From NCBI GenBank assembly GCA_902775605.1, contig CACYNE010000023.1, positions 1-44,172 on the forward strand: a DNA stretch of 44,172 bases. The letters run 5' to 3'. Positions within the stretch are counted from its first letter, which is position 1; each line of letters starts with the position of its first letter. Below the pieces are notes generated by a model. It did no database searches, was not told the DNA's origin, and saw only the letters and a program-made list of their open reading frames with translations. Below are positions 1-6,007 of the stretch, in pieces. This DNA is from an uncultured Prevotellaceae bacterium. Its GTDB lineage: Bacteria > Bacteroidota > Bacteroidia > Bacteroidales > Bacteroidaceae. Position numbers and translations under genes: made by a program.

Positions 1-99
1 TGTACCTTTGCAACAAGAAAATTGATTTTTAATGGTTAAGGTTTATGGTTGAATAATTTTTTGGGGGAAGGTTCGCTGTGAAGCGAGCCTTCTTTTTTT
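1..99 (+). repeat. 99-bp inverted repeat, left copy (promoter-short transcript-terminator unit)
   Basis: The sequence is identical, base for base, to the reverse complement of 4683-4781, and it starts at the window edge, so it may extend further left. It holds a -7 box TACCTTTG at 2-9 and an intrinsic terminator: a 10-bp stem (68-77 with 82-91, one G-U pair), loop GTGA, then TTCTTTTTTT. The start would lie near 14-16, giving an RNA of about 80-85 nt. A seven-codon frame (ATG at 32, stop at 50-52, MVKVYG) lies inside. It could be a small RNA gene, an attenuated leader, or the end of a mobile element. The repeat is certain; its role is inferred. Confidence 0.85.
68..99 (+). terminator. Intrinsic terminator of the left 99-bp repeat
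   Basis: A 10-bp stem AAGGTTCGCT/AGCGAGCCTT with tetraloop GTGA is followed directly by a T-rich tract (91-99). It would stop transcription coming from the TACCTTTG box at 2-9 before it reaches the nucleotidyltransferase gene. Confidence 0.8.
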
Positions 100-254
100 G
101 AAAGAAATCAAGGGCACACATTTTAAGCCCTATTTTCCTAAGAGTATGACTGAAAGAATCCGATATTATATATGATTTGCTCAAACAGAACACCATTTTA
201 AGGCATTTTTCAGAGAAAAATCAGGAAAAACGATACGTTATCAAAATCTTTTTG

Positions 255-262
255 TATTTTTG
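255..262 (+). promoter_or_regulatory. -7 promoter box of the MNT gene
   Basis: TATTTTTG matches the Bacteroidetes -7 consensus TAnnTTTG and lies 20 bp before the ATG at 283. No clear TTTG is seen 19-21 bp upstream; a short palindrome GATACGTTATC sits there instead (231-241) and could be an operator. Confidence 0.6.
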
Positions 263-282
263 CAGCAAGAAGAACGATTGTT

Positions 283-594
283 ATGGACAAGAAGATAATT
301 GAAAACATCAAAAAGACACTTGACGCTAGTCTGCCCAAGCAGGCTACGGCAATGCTCTATGGGTCACAGGCTCGTGGTGATGCCCATCAAGAATCTGATT
401 GGGACATACTGATTGTTCTCGACAAAGACAAACTGACTCCCGAGGATTACGACACCATCACTTACCCATTGACAAAACTGGGTTGGGATTTGGGTGCCGA
501 GATCAATCCCATCATGTATACAAAGAAGGAATGGGAGGCCAGCCGTATCACTCCCTTTTATCACAACGTATTAGAAGACGCCATCGCCCTATGA
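283..594 (+). CDS. MNT-domain nucleotidyltransferase (antitoxin-type, partner of HEPN)
   Basis: This 103-aa protein is a minimal nucleotidyltransferase. The family signature is plain: GSQARG at 27-32, then SDWDIL with the paired metal-binding aspartates D39 and D41; E73 is a candidate third carboxylate. MNT proteins of this size usually act with a HEPN protein encoded immediately downstream; several such pairs are toxin-antitoxin systems in which MNT modifies the HEPN RNase. Here the stop overlaps the next ATG (ATGA at 591-594), the usual coupling, but the downstream HEPN frame is broken, so this is probably a solitary antitoxin-like gene. Family call is strong; present function is uncertain. 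Confidence 0.85.
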   Translation: MDKKIIENIKKTLDASLPKQATAMLYGSQARGDAHQESDWDILIVLDKDKLTPEDYDTITYPLTKLGWDLGAEINPIMYTKKEWEASRITPFYHNVLEDAIAL

Positions 595-781
595 GTTTAA
601 ATGACGAATGCACTTCATTAAGACAGGTATCATAGAAGACAGGCTGGGTGGTTTCCTGACTCGAATGGAACAATTAAGGGACAAGGGAGATTACAACTGT
701 TTCTTTTCAATCAACGAAGAAGAATTAAGTACAATCGTAGAACCCGTCCACGAGCCCTTTCTCACACGCCGTCAGCCCTAG
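591..781 (+). pseudogene. HEPN-domain protein remnant (partner of MNT)
   Basis: The frame opens with ATG at 591 inside the MNT stop and reads MSLNDE, a typical HEPN start, then ends after 14 codons. From 611 another frame continues with a recognisable HEPN C-terminal segment (HFIKTGIIEDRLGGFLTRME, then RDKGDYNCFF and EEELSTIVEPV) up to the stop at 779-781. The middle of the domain, including the R-x4-6-H catalytic region, is missing and the two pieces are out of frame. This fits an internal deletion of a roughly 120-130 aa HEPN gene. It is not expected to make an active RNase. Confidence 0.7.
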
Positions 782-1106
782 CATTGCCATGGCCGACGCA
801 ATCAATGATAAATTCTTCATTGTAAATTAACAATTTAATGATTATTTGGGACTATTCCCATCCTCAATATAACGTTTCTCTTGACAAATTGAATAGTATT
901 CTGTACAGAAATCGTGTTAATATCTTCTCCAAATGCGGTTTTTTGAATTATTTTTTGTAGCTTTGCACGCAAAAGCGTGCGAGTCTGCTCACGCTCGGCC
1001 ATCAATGCAAGCATCATGGCCCTCGCTTAACCGCAGACTTGTCAGCCGAAAGGCTGCGAAACGGCAGACAGACAACAACAGACAATTCAAAGAAATAATA
1101 TAGATT
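782..1106 (+). promoter_or_regulatory. Gene-free stretch with promoter and hairpin leader of the toxin-antitoxin pair
   Basis: I see no credible gene here. A -7 box TAGCTTTG lies at 958-965, placing the start near 971 and leaving a leader of about 135 nt before the ATG at 1107. Within the leader, GGCCAT at 997-1002 pairs with ATGGCC at 1016-1021, and ATGC/GCAT arms lie inside the loop. The symmetry could be an operator for the antitoxin or an RNA hairpin; only the sequence symmetry is observed. Confidence 0.5.
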
Positions 1107-1373
1107 ATGGCAACTTATACTATCACATTGAACGAGCGCAGCGCCAGGGGCAAGGCTCTGATGGAGTACCTGAAAGCGCTGGGCGTGCTGATGCACAAGG
1201 TGTCGCCCAAATCTGCCACCAAGCACCGCCTCTACGACCCTGAGACGGGCAAGTATCTCAACGATGAGACGATGAAGGCCATCGAGCAGGCACATGACGA
1301 CATGAAGCACGGCAGGCTGAAGACATACAGCTCTGCGGATGAAATGTTTAAGGACTTGGGCATCAACGTATGA
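1107..1373 (+). CDS. RelB-like antitoxin of a YafQ-type toxin-antitoxin pair
   Basis: This 88-aa protein lies directly before a YafQ/RelE-type toxin and overlaps it by the ATGA at 1370-1373, the standard antitoxin-first layout. The N-terminal stretch (TYTITLNERSARGKALMEYL, residues 3-22) looks like a short beta strand plus helix used for dimerisation and DNA binding. The C-terminal half is charged and helical (residues 55-88), as expected for the segment that wraps the toxin. It would bind and neutralise the toxin and probably repress the shared promoter at 958. Assignment leans on the partner and layout; the antitoxin itself is not strongly diagnostic. Confidence 0.7.
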   Translation: MATYTITLNERSARGKALMEYLKALGVLMHKVSPKSATKHRLYDPETGKYLNDETMKAIEQAHDDMKHGRLKTYSSADEMFKDLGINV

Positions 1374-1645
1374 AGTACACCATCATACCCTCAAAGCGTT
1401 TCCTGAAGGACATAAAGCGCTGCGAAAAGCGTGGTTATGACATGCGGCTGCTCAAGGAGGCCGTCGCATTGCTTGCCGAGACGGGCCAGCTGCCAGCAAC
1501 GTATCGGCCCCATAAGTTGTCAGGACAGTACAATGGTTGCTGGGAGTGCCACCTGAAACCCGACTGGCTCCTTATTTGGGAGCAAAACGATACAGAACTT
1601 ACACTCTTGTTCACAGGAACCGGCACCCACTCAGACCTATTCTGA
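1370..1645 (+). CDS. YafQ-family mRNA interferase toxin (RelE superfamily)
   Basis: A 91-aa toxin of the YafQ branch of RelE-like RNases, which cut mRNA on the ribosome. It starts with the usual KYTIIPSKRFLKDIKRCEKR segment (residues 2-21) and ends with DWLLIWEQ... and TGTGTHSDLF; the GTHSDLF tail is typical of YafQ and carries a histidine placed like the catalytic one. H48 (PHKLSG) and H56 (ECHL) are also conserved positions in the family. Length is normal, so the toxin appears intact. The start overlaps the antitoxin stop, implying translational coupling. Confidence 0.85.
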   Translation: MKYTIIPSKRFLKDIKRCEKRGYDMRLLKEAVALLAETGQLPATYRPHKLSGQYNGCWECHLKPDWLLIWEQNDTELTLLFTGTGTHSDLF

Positions 1646-1806
1646 CCTCCCCATCCCCCTCTCTTTCCCTCTCAAAACAAACAATTTAACCCCCACAAAA
1701 ACGAATAACAACTCATGCCCCGCTACCTCCACATACCCCACACTCCCGACACCGCCCGGACCCTGACTCTGACCGGCTTTGACTGCGGAGACAAAGAACG
1801 CTCAAC

Positions 1807-2066
1807 TCATGATCATGGGGTCGGTTCTTCTCATGATCATGGGGTCGGTTCTTCTGATTATATTCAGAAGTCCGTTATTTATATTATGACTCATTACTTG
1901 TTTCATTTTCATTTGCATGATCATGGGGTCGGTTCTTCTGATCATGGGGTCGGTTCTTCTGATTATATTCAGAAGTCCGTTATTTATATTATGACTCATT
2001 ACTTGTTTCATTTTCATTTGTGCTTTGTCTATTTAAAAAAATGATCAGGAGAACCGACCCCGTGAT
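1807..2066. repeat. REP-like repeat cluster with an 82-bp direct duplication
   Basis: The core GATCATGGGGTCGGTTCTTC occurs four times on the + strand (ending at 1830, 1854, 1938 and 1959) and once as a diverged inverted copy at 2041-2066 (ATCAGGAGAACCGACCCCGT). Each core is bounded by short ATCA/TGAT arms. A perfect 82-bp direct repeat, 1834-1915 and 1939-2020, has a period of 105 bp. The GGGG(T/A)CGGTTCTT word resembles REP sequences associated with single-stranded REP-processing transposases, but no transposase is present. A 109-codon frame at 1715-2044 reads through these repeats and is probably not a real gene. Confidence 0.8.
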
Positions 2067-2105
2067 TTCGCCAAGGGTATCTTCTATGACAAGGAAAACG
2101 ATCCG

Positions 2106-2837
2106 ATGGGTAAACAGGCTCTTGACATCTTGTCATCTAAGTTAGCAGCATCTGGCAAATTCTTGTTGTTGGAAAGAAGTGATATAGCTTCTCTCTTAGA
2201 GGAGGCAAAAAAAAGTGATAATGGTCTTGCAACAATTGGTGCAGACTACATGATTATTGGCTCTATTACAGAATTTGGCCGCAAGAATGTTGGAAAAGAA
2301 GGTGTTTTCACAAATGTAAAAACTCAAATTGTGGAAGCAGCTGTTGCCATTCGTTTGGTTGATGTTTCAACTGGACTTATCATTTATTCAGATGAAGGAA
2401 AAGGTTCTGCGGAAATGACGACGAAAACCACAATGGGAGTTGGGGGTAAAGCAAGTTATGATGCAACGCTGAGCGATAAAGCCATTTCAGAAGCTATTGG
2501 CCAATTGGTGGAGAATATAATCAACAAATGTACCGATAAGCCTTGGCGTACATTCTTTCTTTCATACGACAGTGATGCTCAGTTGATTGCTGGTGGAGCA
2601 AGTCAAGGTGTCAAGGTTGGCGATACTTTTGCTGTCAAGACAAAAGGTAAGCAGGTAAAGAATCCTCAAACAGGTGTTATGATAGAACTTCCAGGCAAAC
2701 AAATTGGAACTGTGACTGTCTCTGCAACAGGTGGCGATACTCCTGAAACAGAATATTCATTTGTTTCATTTGCGGGCGAAGGTGCGACGATTAATGCTGA
2801 TAAGCTGACGGACTACTACATTGAAGAAATAAAATAA
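2106..2837 (+). CDS. CsgG/HfaB-family protein, 5'-truncated (probable pseudogene)
   Basis: The product matches the CsgG/HfaB family, lipoproteins that form or help build outer-membrane secretion channels. Recognisable are LLLERSDIASLLEE, GADYMIIGSITEFGRK, and the AVAIRLVDVSTGLIIYSDEG beta segment. The first ATG is already inside the conserved domain: in-frame sequence upstream (RDFAKGIFYDKENDP, from 2061) is also CsgG-like, but it ends at the REP-like inverted copy, and a stop lies at 2034-2036. The signal peptide and lipobox (perhaps 40-60 residues) are therefore missing. A 243-aa protein could still be made but should not be exported. The three genes after it form the usual operon. Confidence 0.75.
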   Translation: MGKQALDILSSKLAASGKFLLLERSDIASLLEEAKKSDNGLATIGADYMIIGSITEFGRKNVGKEGVFTNVKTQIVEAAVAIRLVDVSTGLIIYSDEGKGSAEMTTKTTMGVGGKASYDATLSDKAISEAIGQLVENIINKCTDKPWRTFFLSYDSDAQLIAGGASQGVKVGDTFAVKTKGKQVKNPQTGVMIELPGKQIGTVTVSATGGDTPETEYSFVSFAGEGATINADKLTDYYIEEIK

Positions 2838-2845
2838 AGCATGTT

Positions 2846-3193
2846 ATGAAAGCTAAAGTTATCTTTTCATTAATTGCCATTGCCAGTCTGTTGATTGGAT
2901 GTAAAGCGAACTATCCTGTTGCTCAGCAGAGTGGTAAGGAAGACATGGCGTATTTGGTGTTTGTTGGTCCATTGGAAACGTACGGTAATGGTTCAAAGCC
3001 AGTGCAAGTGGATGTGGATGGAACCAAGTTTGATGCAAAAGTGGTGAAACCAAAGACTTCAAATAGAAAAGGGGTCCAGTATGGAGTCGCTACAGGTCGC
3101 AGAAATGTTACCGTAAAATTCAATGGTCAAACTGTATATCAGAAACAATTGTTCTTGTCAAGTCAGGAAACTAAAATTATTAATTTGCCATGA
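2846..3193 (+). CDS. Small putative lipoprotein of the CsgG operon
   Basis: A 115-aa protein with a lipoprotein signal peptide: hydrophobic stretch at residues 4-17 and lipobox LLIGC with C19. The mature part is predicted as mostly beta (DMAYLVFVGPLETYGN, then GRRNVTVKFNGQTVYQKQLF) and may be a small beta-sandwich. I do not recognise a named family. It starts 8 bp after csgG and overlaps the next gene by four bases (ATGA at 3190), so it belongs to the same transcript and probably sits in the outer membrane with the CsgG-type proteins. Confidence 0.75.
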   Translation: MKAKVIFSLIAIASLLIGCKANYPVAQQSGKEDMAYLVFVGPLETYGNGSKPVQVDVDGTKFDAKVVKPKTSNRKGVQYGVATGRRNVTVKFNGQTVYQKQLFLSSQETKIINLP

Positions 3194-3534
3194 AGAAATT
3201 TATTATTTCAGCCATCTGCGTGATGGCTATGGCTTCTTGCCAAACTCAACAAACTCTCTATTCTTGGTATGATTCCGAGGATGCTACTTACACGTACACT
3301 AAACGTGGTACAGAGGAAACTCTAACAAAGGCAATGGCTCAGTATGAAAAAGTAATCAGTAAGCAGAAGGGACTTCGCAAAGTAGTTCCTCCTGGCGTAA
3401 ACGCCGAGTATGGTTACTTATTATACAAGGCGGGTAAAAAAGAGGAAGGATTAACTCTTCTACGGGCAGAAATCAAAGCATATCCAGAATCAGAGAAATT
3501 TATTTCACGAATCATTAACCAGTTGGAAAAATGA
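3190..3534 (+). CDS. DUF4810-type lipoprotein
   Basis: A 114-aa lipoprotein (signal 1-16, lipobox AMASC, C17). After the cysteine the sequence QTLYSWYDSEDATYTYTKRG and a helical, TPR-like second half (LYKAGKKEEGLTLLRAEIKA, YPESEKFISRIINQLE) fit DUF4810. In many Gram-negative bacteria DUF4810 lies between a CsgG-like gene and a GNA1162/DUF799 gene, exactly as here, and the three are thought to form one envelope complex of unknown task. Four-base overlaps on both sides indicate tight coupling. Confidence 0.8.
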   Translation: MKKFIISAICVMAMASCQTQQTLYSWYDSEDATYTYTKRGTEETLTKAMAQYEKVISKQKGLRKVVPPGVNAEYGYLLYKAGKKEEGLTLLRAEIKAYPESEKFISRIINQLEK

Positions 3535-4205
3535 AGAAATATATCATCCTTGGCTTGGTGACTATATTGATGTCATCATGCGCAGAGCAGGTTACTCGTC
3601 TTGCTCAATATCCTAAGATGTACGAGGAAAAACCTCTTACTATTGCTGTGATGCCCCCAATCAATCAGACAAATTTTGTGGAGGCAAAAGACTATTTCTA
3701 TACTACTCTTTATGCTCCTCTTTGTGAGAAAGGTTATTATGTCTATTCTCCCATGATGACAATGGAGATGTTCCAATCAGAGAGTGCTTACGATGCGGAG
3801 CAGTTCCTTGAGGCGGACCTCTCTCAGTTCAGAAATGTACTTGGAGCTGATGCGGCCATGTTTACAATTATCAAATCATGGAAAAGAAATAAGATTGGAG
3901 GAAAATTGACTGCAGGTGTAGAATATATTCTCCGTTCAACAAAGACGGGCGAGACTTTATATAACCGTGAAGGGTTAATTAGTGTTGACACGAGCATCAA
4001 TAGTGGTGGCAGTGGATTGTTTGGGGCGTTGGCAGACATAGCGGCTACTGCAATCAATACCGCTGCAACAGATAAAGTCGTTGCCGGTCGTAGGTGTACT
4101 GTGTTTGTATTAAGTAACATGCCAGAAGGAAAGTATAGTCCAAAGTATGACCAAGATCAGACAATGCCTGCTGGAAAAAGTTATGTTAAGGCAACTGTGA
4201 AATAG
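3531..4205 (+). CDS. GNA1162/DUF799-type lipoprotein
   Basis: A 224-aa lipoprotein (lipobox LMSSC, C17) of the GNA1162 (DUF799) family. The mature domain begins with PLTIAVMPPINQTNFVEAKD, the typical first strand and helix, followed by YFYTTLYAPLCEKGYYVYSP and GADAAMFTIIKSWK. The family has a TolB-N-like fold and is encoded with CsgG and DUF4810 proteins. It overlaps the DUF4810 gene by four bases and ends 20 bp before a strong terminator. The gene is intact even though the csgG of the same operon has lost its start. Confidence 0.85.
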   Translation: MKKYIILGLVTILMSSCAEQVTRLAQYPKMYEEKPLTIAVMPPINQTNFVEAKDYFYTTLYAPLCEKGYYVYSPMMTMEMFQSESAYDAEQFLEADLSQFRNVLGADAAMFTIIKSWKRNKIGGKLTAGVEYILRSTKTGETLYNREGLISVDTSINSGGSGLFGALADIAATAINTAATDKVVAGRRCTVFVLSNMPEGKYSPKYDQDQTMPAGKSYVKATVK

Positions 4206-4225
4206 ATACTTGAAATCATACATTT

Positions 4226-4268
4226 AACTCCGCTAGGATCCGTTTTAGAGATTTTAGCGGAGTTTTTT
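4226..4268 (+). terminator. Intrinsic terminator of the CsgG operon
   Basis: A perfect 10-bp stem AACTCCGCTA (4226-4235) with TAGCGGAGTT (4255-4264), 19-nt loop, followed by a T run at 4263-4268. Confidence 0.85.
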
Positions 4269-4363
4269 ATGTAAAGACCTTCTTTGTTGTCAGAGATCAA
4301 GGTGACAGGTCTTTGATTCTCCTAAAGACATCTGGAATAGGAAAGTGTCATTTTTGTAATCCA

Positions 4364-4519
4364 TTACTTCGTGATATTGACCGTATTGTACCCTTGTCGC
4401 TTGAAATCTTCAATCGACATGTTGCCAGAAGTAAGGTCTTCCCAAACTTTGTGGAGACCTATAGAACGCTTGAAAGCGGCCATCTTTTCTTCTTTTGTTT
4501 CATACACCTTTATCATCAT
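4364..4519 (-). CDS. Putative 51-aa small protein
   Basis: On the minus strand an ATG at 4519 opens a 51-codon frame ending with TAA at 4364-4366. The product starts MMIKVYETKEEKMAAFKRSI and ends SIEDFKRQGYNTVNITK. It is hydrophilic, helical in the first half and has no membrane segment. A -7 box TATTTTTG lies at 4545-4538, leaving a leader of about a dozen bases. I do not recognise a family. Size, charge and location next to toxin-antitoxin genes would suit an antitoxin-like or orphan regulatory peptide, but that is a guess. The promoter and plausible codon use make it more than a chance frame. Confidence 0.5.
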   Translation of the reverse strand: MMIKVYETKEEKMAAFKRSIGLHKVWEDLTSGNMSIEDFKRQGYNTVNITK

Positions 4520-4537
4520 TCATTGATTATCTCGGTG

Positions 4538-4616
4538 CAAAAATAGAAATGTTCTTTCAACTATCGGCTCATTTTGAGCTTAAAAGATATATAAAATTGC
4601 TATAATTTGAGCCGAT
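4538..4616 (-). promoter_or_regulatory. Promoter and inverted repeat upstream of the 51-aa gene
   Basis: The minus-strand -7 box TATTTTTG is at 4545-4538. Upstream lies an inverted repeat, ATCGGCTCA (4563-4571) and TGAGCCGAT (4608-4616), with perfect 9-bp arms 36 bp apart. Its place just upstream of the -7 box suits an operator. Confidence 0.45.
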
Positions 4617-4682
4617 TTTCATCAGATAGCTGGTATACATATGAGTATCACCGTGCCTCCAATGAATTTTCTTCACTTCAAA

Positions 4683-4781
4683 AAAAAAAGAAGGCTCGCT
4701 TCACAGCGAACCTTCCCCCAAAAAATTATTCAACCATAAACCTTAACCATTAAAAATCAATTTTCTTGTTGCAAAGGTACA
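4683..4781 (-). repeat. 99-bp inverted repeat, right copy
   Basis: The perfect inverted counterpart of 1-99. Read on the minus strand it has the TACCTTTG box at 4780-4773, the 10-bp terminator stem at 4714-4691 and a T tract of 10 at 4689-4680. Both copies therefore fire inward, toward the 4.6 kb between them, and both stop at their own terminator. Zero mismatches in 99 bp, in an AT-rich area with decayed genes, suggests recent duplication, gene conversion, or selection on the element. Confidence 0.85.
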
Positions 4782-4887
4782 GTTCAATTTTTGTTATTTT
4801 TGGTTCAAAAAAACATTAAAATGGTTTTTTGACTATTTTGAACGAATTTTCAACCAAGCCACTGCATTTTTCGCTCCCTAAAACGAG

Positions 4888-5066
4888 TCAATTATTCACC
4901 ACGTTCTGTGCATTTCCATCCATGAACGCACGCACATTGTCTGTTGCTACCTTGATCAGGCGGATGCGGGCTTCTTTTGAGGCCCAGGCAATCCCAATTC
5001 CTCCAACGCCTGCCACGACAAGTCGCCAGGCTGGGCTGTGTAGCCGTCAAGTATCACAATCTTCAT
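4888..5066 (-). pseudogene. D-2-hydroxyacid dehydrogenase (glycerate dehydrogenase-like) remnant
   Basis: From ATG at 5066 the frame reads MKIVILDGYTAQPGDLSWQA, the usual N-terminus of Bacteroidales D-isomer-specific 2-hydroxyacid dehydrogenases, then runs into a stop after 37 codons. In another frame the C-terminus of the same family follows: IAWASKEARIRLIKVATDNV, then FMDGNAQNVVNN, ending at 4888. About 260 residues of a roughly 320-aa enzyme, including the NAD-binding and catalytic parts, are gone. The promoter upstream is still intact. Confidence 0.75.
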
Positions 5067-5110
5067 AACCTAAGCATTTTATTGTTTCTTACTCTTCAAA
5101 ATATTGATTG

Positions 5111-5141
5111 CAAAATTAATCAATTATTTCGGAATATCAAA
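5111..5141 (-). promoter_or_regulatory. Promoter retained upstream of the dehydrogenase remnant
   Basis: On the minus strand, TTTG (5141-5138), 19 bp, then TAATTTTG (5118-5111): a full match to the Bacteroidetes promoter layout. It now drives only the remnant. Confidence 0.6.
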
Positions 5142-5239
5142 ATGAAGGTGATTACTTTCTTCGGCTATGTGTTAATGTTGCAAATAATCATGGAGCCACG
5201 TGTTTCATATCTTGTACTTTCAGTTTTTCCACATATTAT

Positions 5240-5270
5240 TTTGTGTTTCCATTTTTTATTCCTATTTTTG
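5240..5270 (+). promoter_or_regulatory. Promoter of the VapBC pair
   Basis: TTTG at 5240-5243, a 19-bp spacer, and the -7 box TATTTTTG at 5263-5270. Transcription would start near 5276, about 20 nt before the antitoxin ATG at 5296. This also shows that the longer frame opening at 5200 is not the real start. Confidence 0.75.
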
Positions 5271-5295
5271 CAGCGAAATCAAATCTTATTGGCTT

Positions 5296-5556
5296 ATGAC
5301 ATCATTTGCATTAAACAACTTGTGGGCATATCTGCAGGGGCTTTCGCTCTCGCAGAGCGATCGTGAATGGTTGGCCAACAAGCTGATCATGCCCAAAGAA
5401 AAGGCTGCAGACCTTTCTGCTGAAGAACGAAAGGCTGAATTTTTGAAATTGGCGGGTGCTTGGTCGGAAACAAAAGAAGGAGAGGAGTACTATCAGATGA
5501 TGAAACATCGCAACGATGAACGTCCTCTTAACCGTGAAATCAACCTTGATGATTAA
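5296..5556 (+). CDS. VapB-type antitoxin
   Basis: An 86-aa protein encoded just before a PIN-domain toxin, six bases apart. The start at 5296 is chosen because it follows the promoter at 5240-5270; the open frame extends back to 5200 but that part lies across the promoter. The N-terminal half (ALNNLWAYLQGLSLSQSDRE and WLANKLIM) is helical and could be the dimer/DNA-binding part; the C-terminus (YYQMMKHRNDERPLNREINL) is basic then acidic, fitting a toxin-wrapping tail. It resembles antitoxins of Bacteroidales PIN pairs more than classical AbrB-fold VapB, so its DNA-binding fold is open. Confidence 0.7.
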   Translation: MTSFALNNLWAYLQGLSLSQSDREWLANKLIMPKEKAADLSAEERKAEFLKLAGAWSETKEGEEYYQMMKHRNDERPLNREINLDD

Positions 5557-5562
5557 GGACTT

Positions 5563-5967
5563 ATGAAAGGTTTCGTTCTTGACACTGACACATGGATTGA
5601 ATTTTTCCGCCATCGCGGAGGCGTAGATAAACATATTGCTGCGACGCCTGCAGAACAAATCTTTGCGTCTGAGGTAAGCATTGCCGAGCTCACCTATGGC
5701 GCTCTTCATAGTAATGCAGTTGAAAGGCATCTGCGAGAACCTAAAGAGATAGAATCTGCCTTTACAGTCTTGCCACTTGGAGATTGGATACAAGATTATG
5801 CCGAAATCCGTCACAGTCTTGCTTCTAAGGGGCTAAAAGTAGGTGACTTTGACATCCTCATTGCTGTTACTGCTCGTCATTATGGTTTGACAATTGTCAC
5901 ACATAATACCAAGCACTTTAGCCAAATGCCTGGCATTCAATGTGTGGATTGGGTCGAAAAACAATAA
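5563..5967 (+). CDS. vapC: VapC-type PIN-domain RNase toxin
   Basis: A 134-aa PIN-domain protein, likely a Mg2+-dependent ribonuclease that cleaves specific RNAs when its antitoxin is degraded. The acidic active-site residues are present: D7 (in VLDTDTW), E42 (SIAELTYG) and D97 (GDFDILIAVTA), followed by the typical GLTIVTHNTKHF segment. Length is normal. The gene follows its antitoxin by six bases under one promoter. It is intact, in contrast to the nearby MNT/HEPN pair. Confidence 0.88.
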   Translation: MKGFVLDTDTWIEFFRHRGGVDKHIAATPAEQIFASEVSIAELTYGALHSNAVERHLREPKEIESAFTVLPLGDWIQDYAEIRHSLASKGLKVGDFDILIAVTARHYGLTIVTHNTKHFSQMPGIQCVDWVEKQ

Positions 5968-6007
5968 ATCACTAGCCCCCTCGTGATTCATATCGCTTAA
6001 TTTGTTA

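Noticed and set aside
835-1017. 60-codon minus-strand frame (MMLALMAEREQTRTLL...)
   Set aside because: It covers the promoter and leader of the toxin-antitoxin pair and has no recognisable features.
1807-2020. CRISPR-like array at the repeated core
   Set aside because: Copies are adjacent or 60-80 bp apart with an identical intervening sequence, not unique spacers, and no cas genes are present.
1715-2044. 109-codon frame through the REP-like repeats (HDHGVGSS repeats)
   Set aside because: Most of it is translated repeat DNA; the first 28 codons match no family I know and no promoter is evident.
4273-4314. AAAGACCT...AGGTCTTT inverted repeat
   Set aside because: Eight-base arms 26 bases apart without a T tract on either side; too weak to call a terminator.
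4313-4546. 77-codon plus-strand frame
   Set aside because: Antisense to the 51-aa gene that has a promoter; no family features.
4801-4835. Hairpin with A and T tracts beyond the right 99-bp repeat
   Set aside because: Arms are only A/T runs; any such AT-rich stretch would show this.
4977-5366. 129-codon plus-strand frame before vapB
   Set aside because: It runs across two promoters and through a pseudogene on the other strand.
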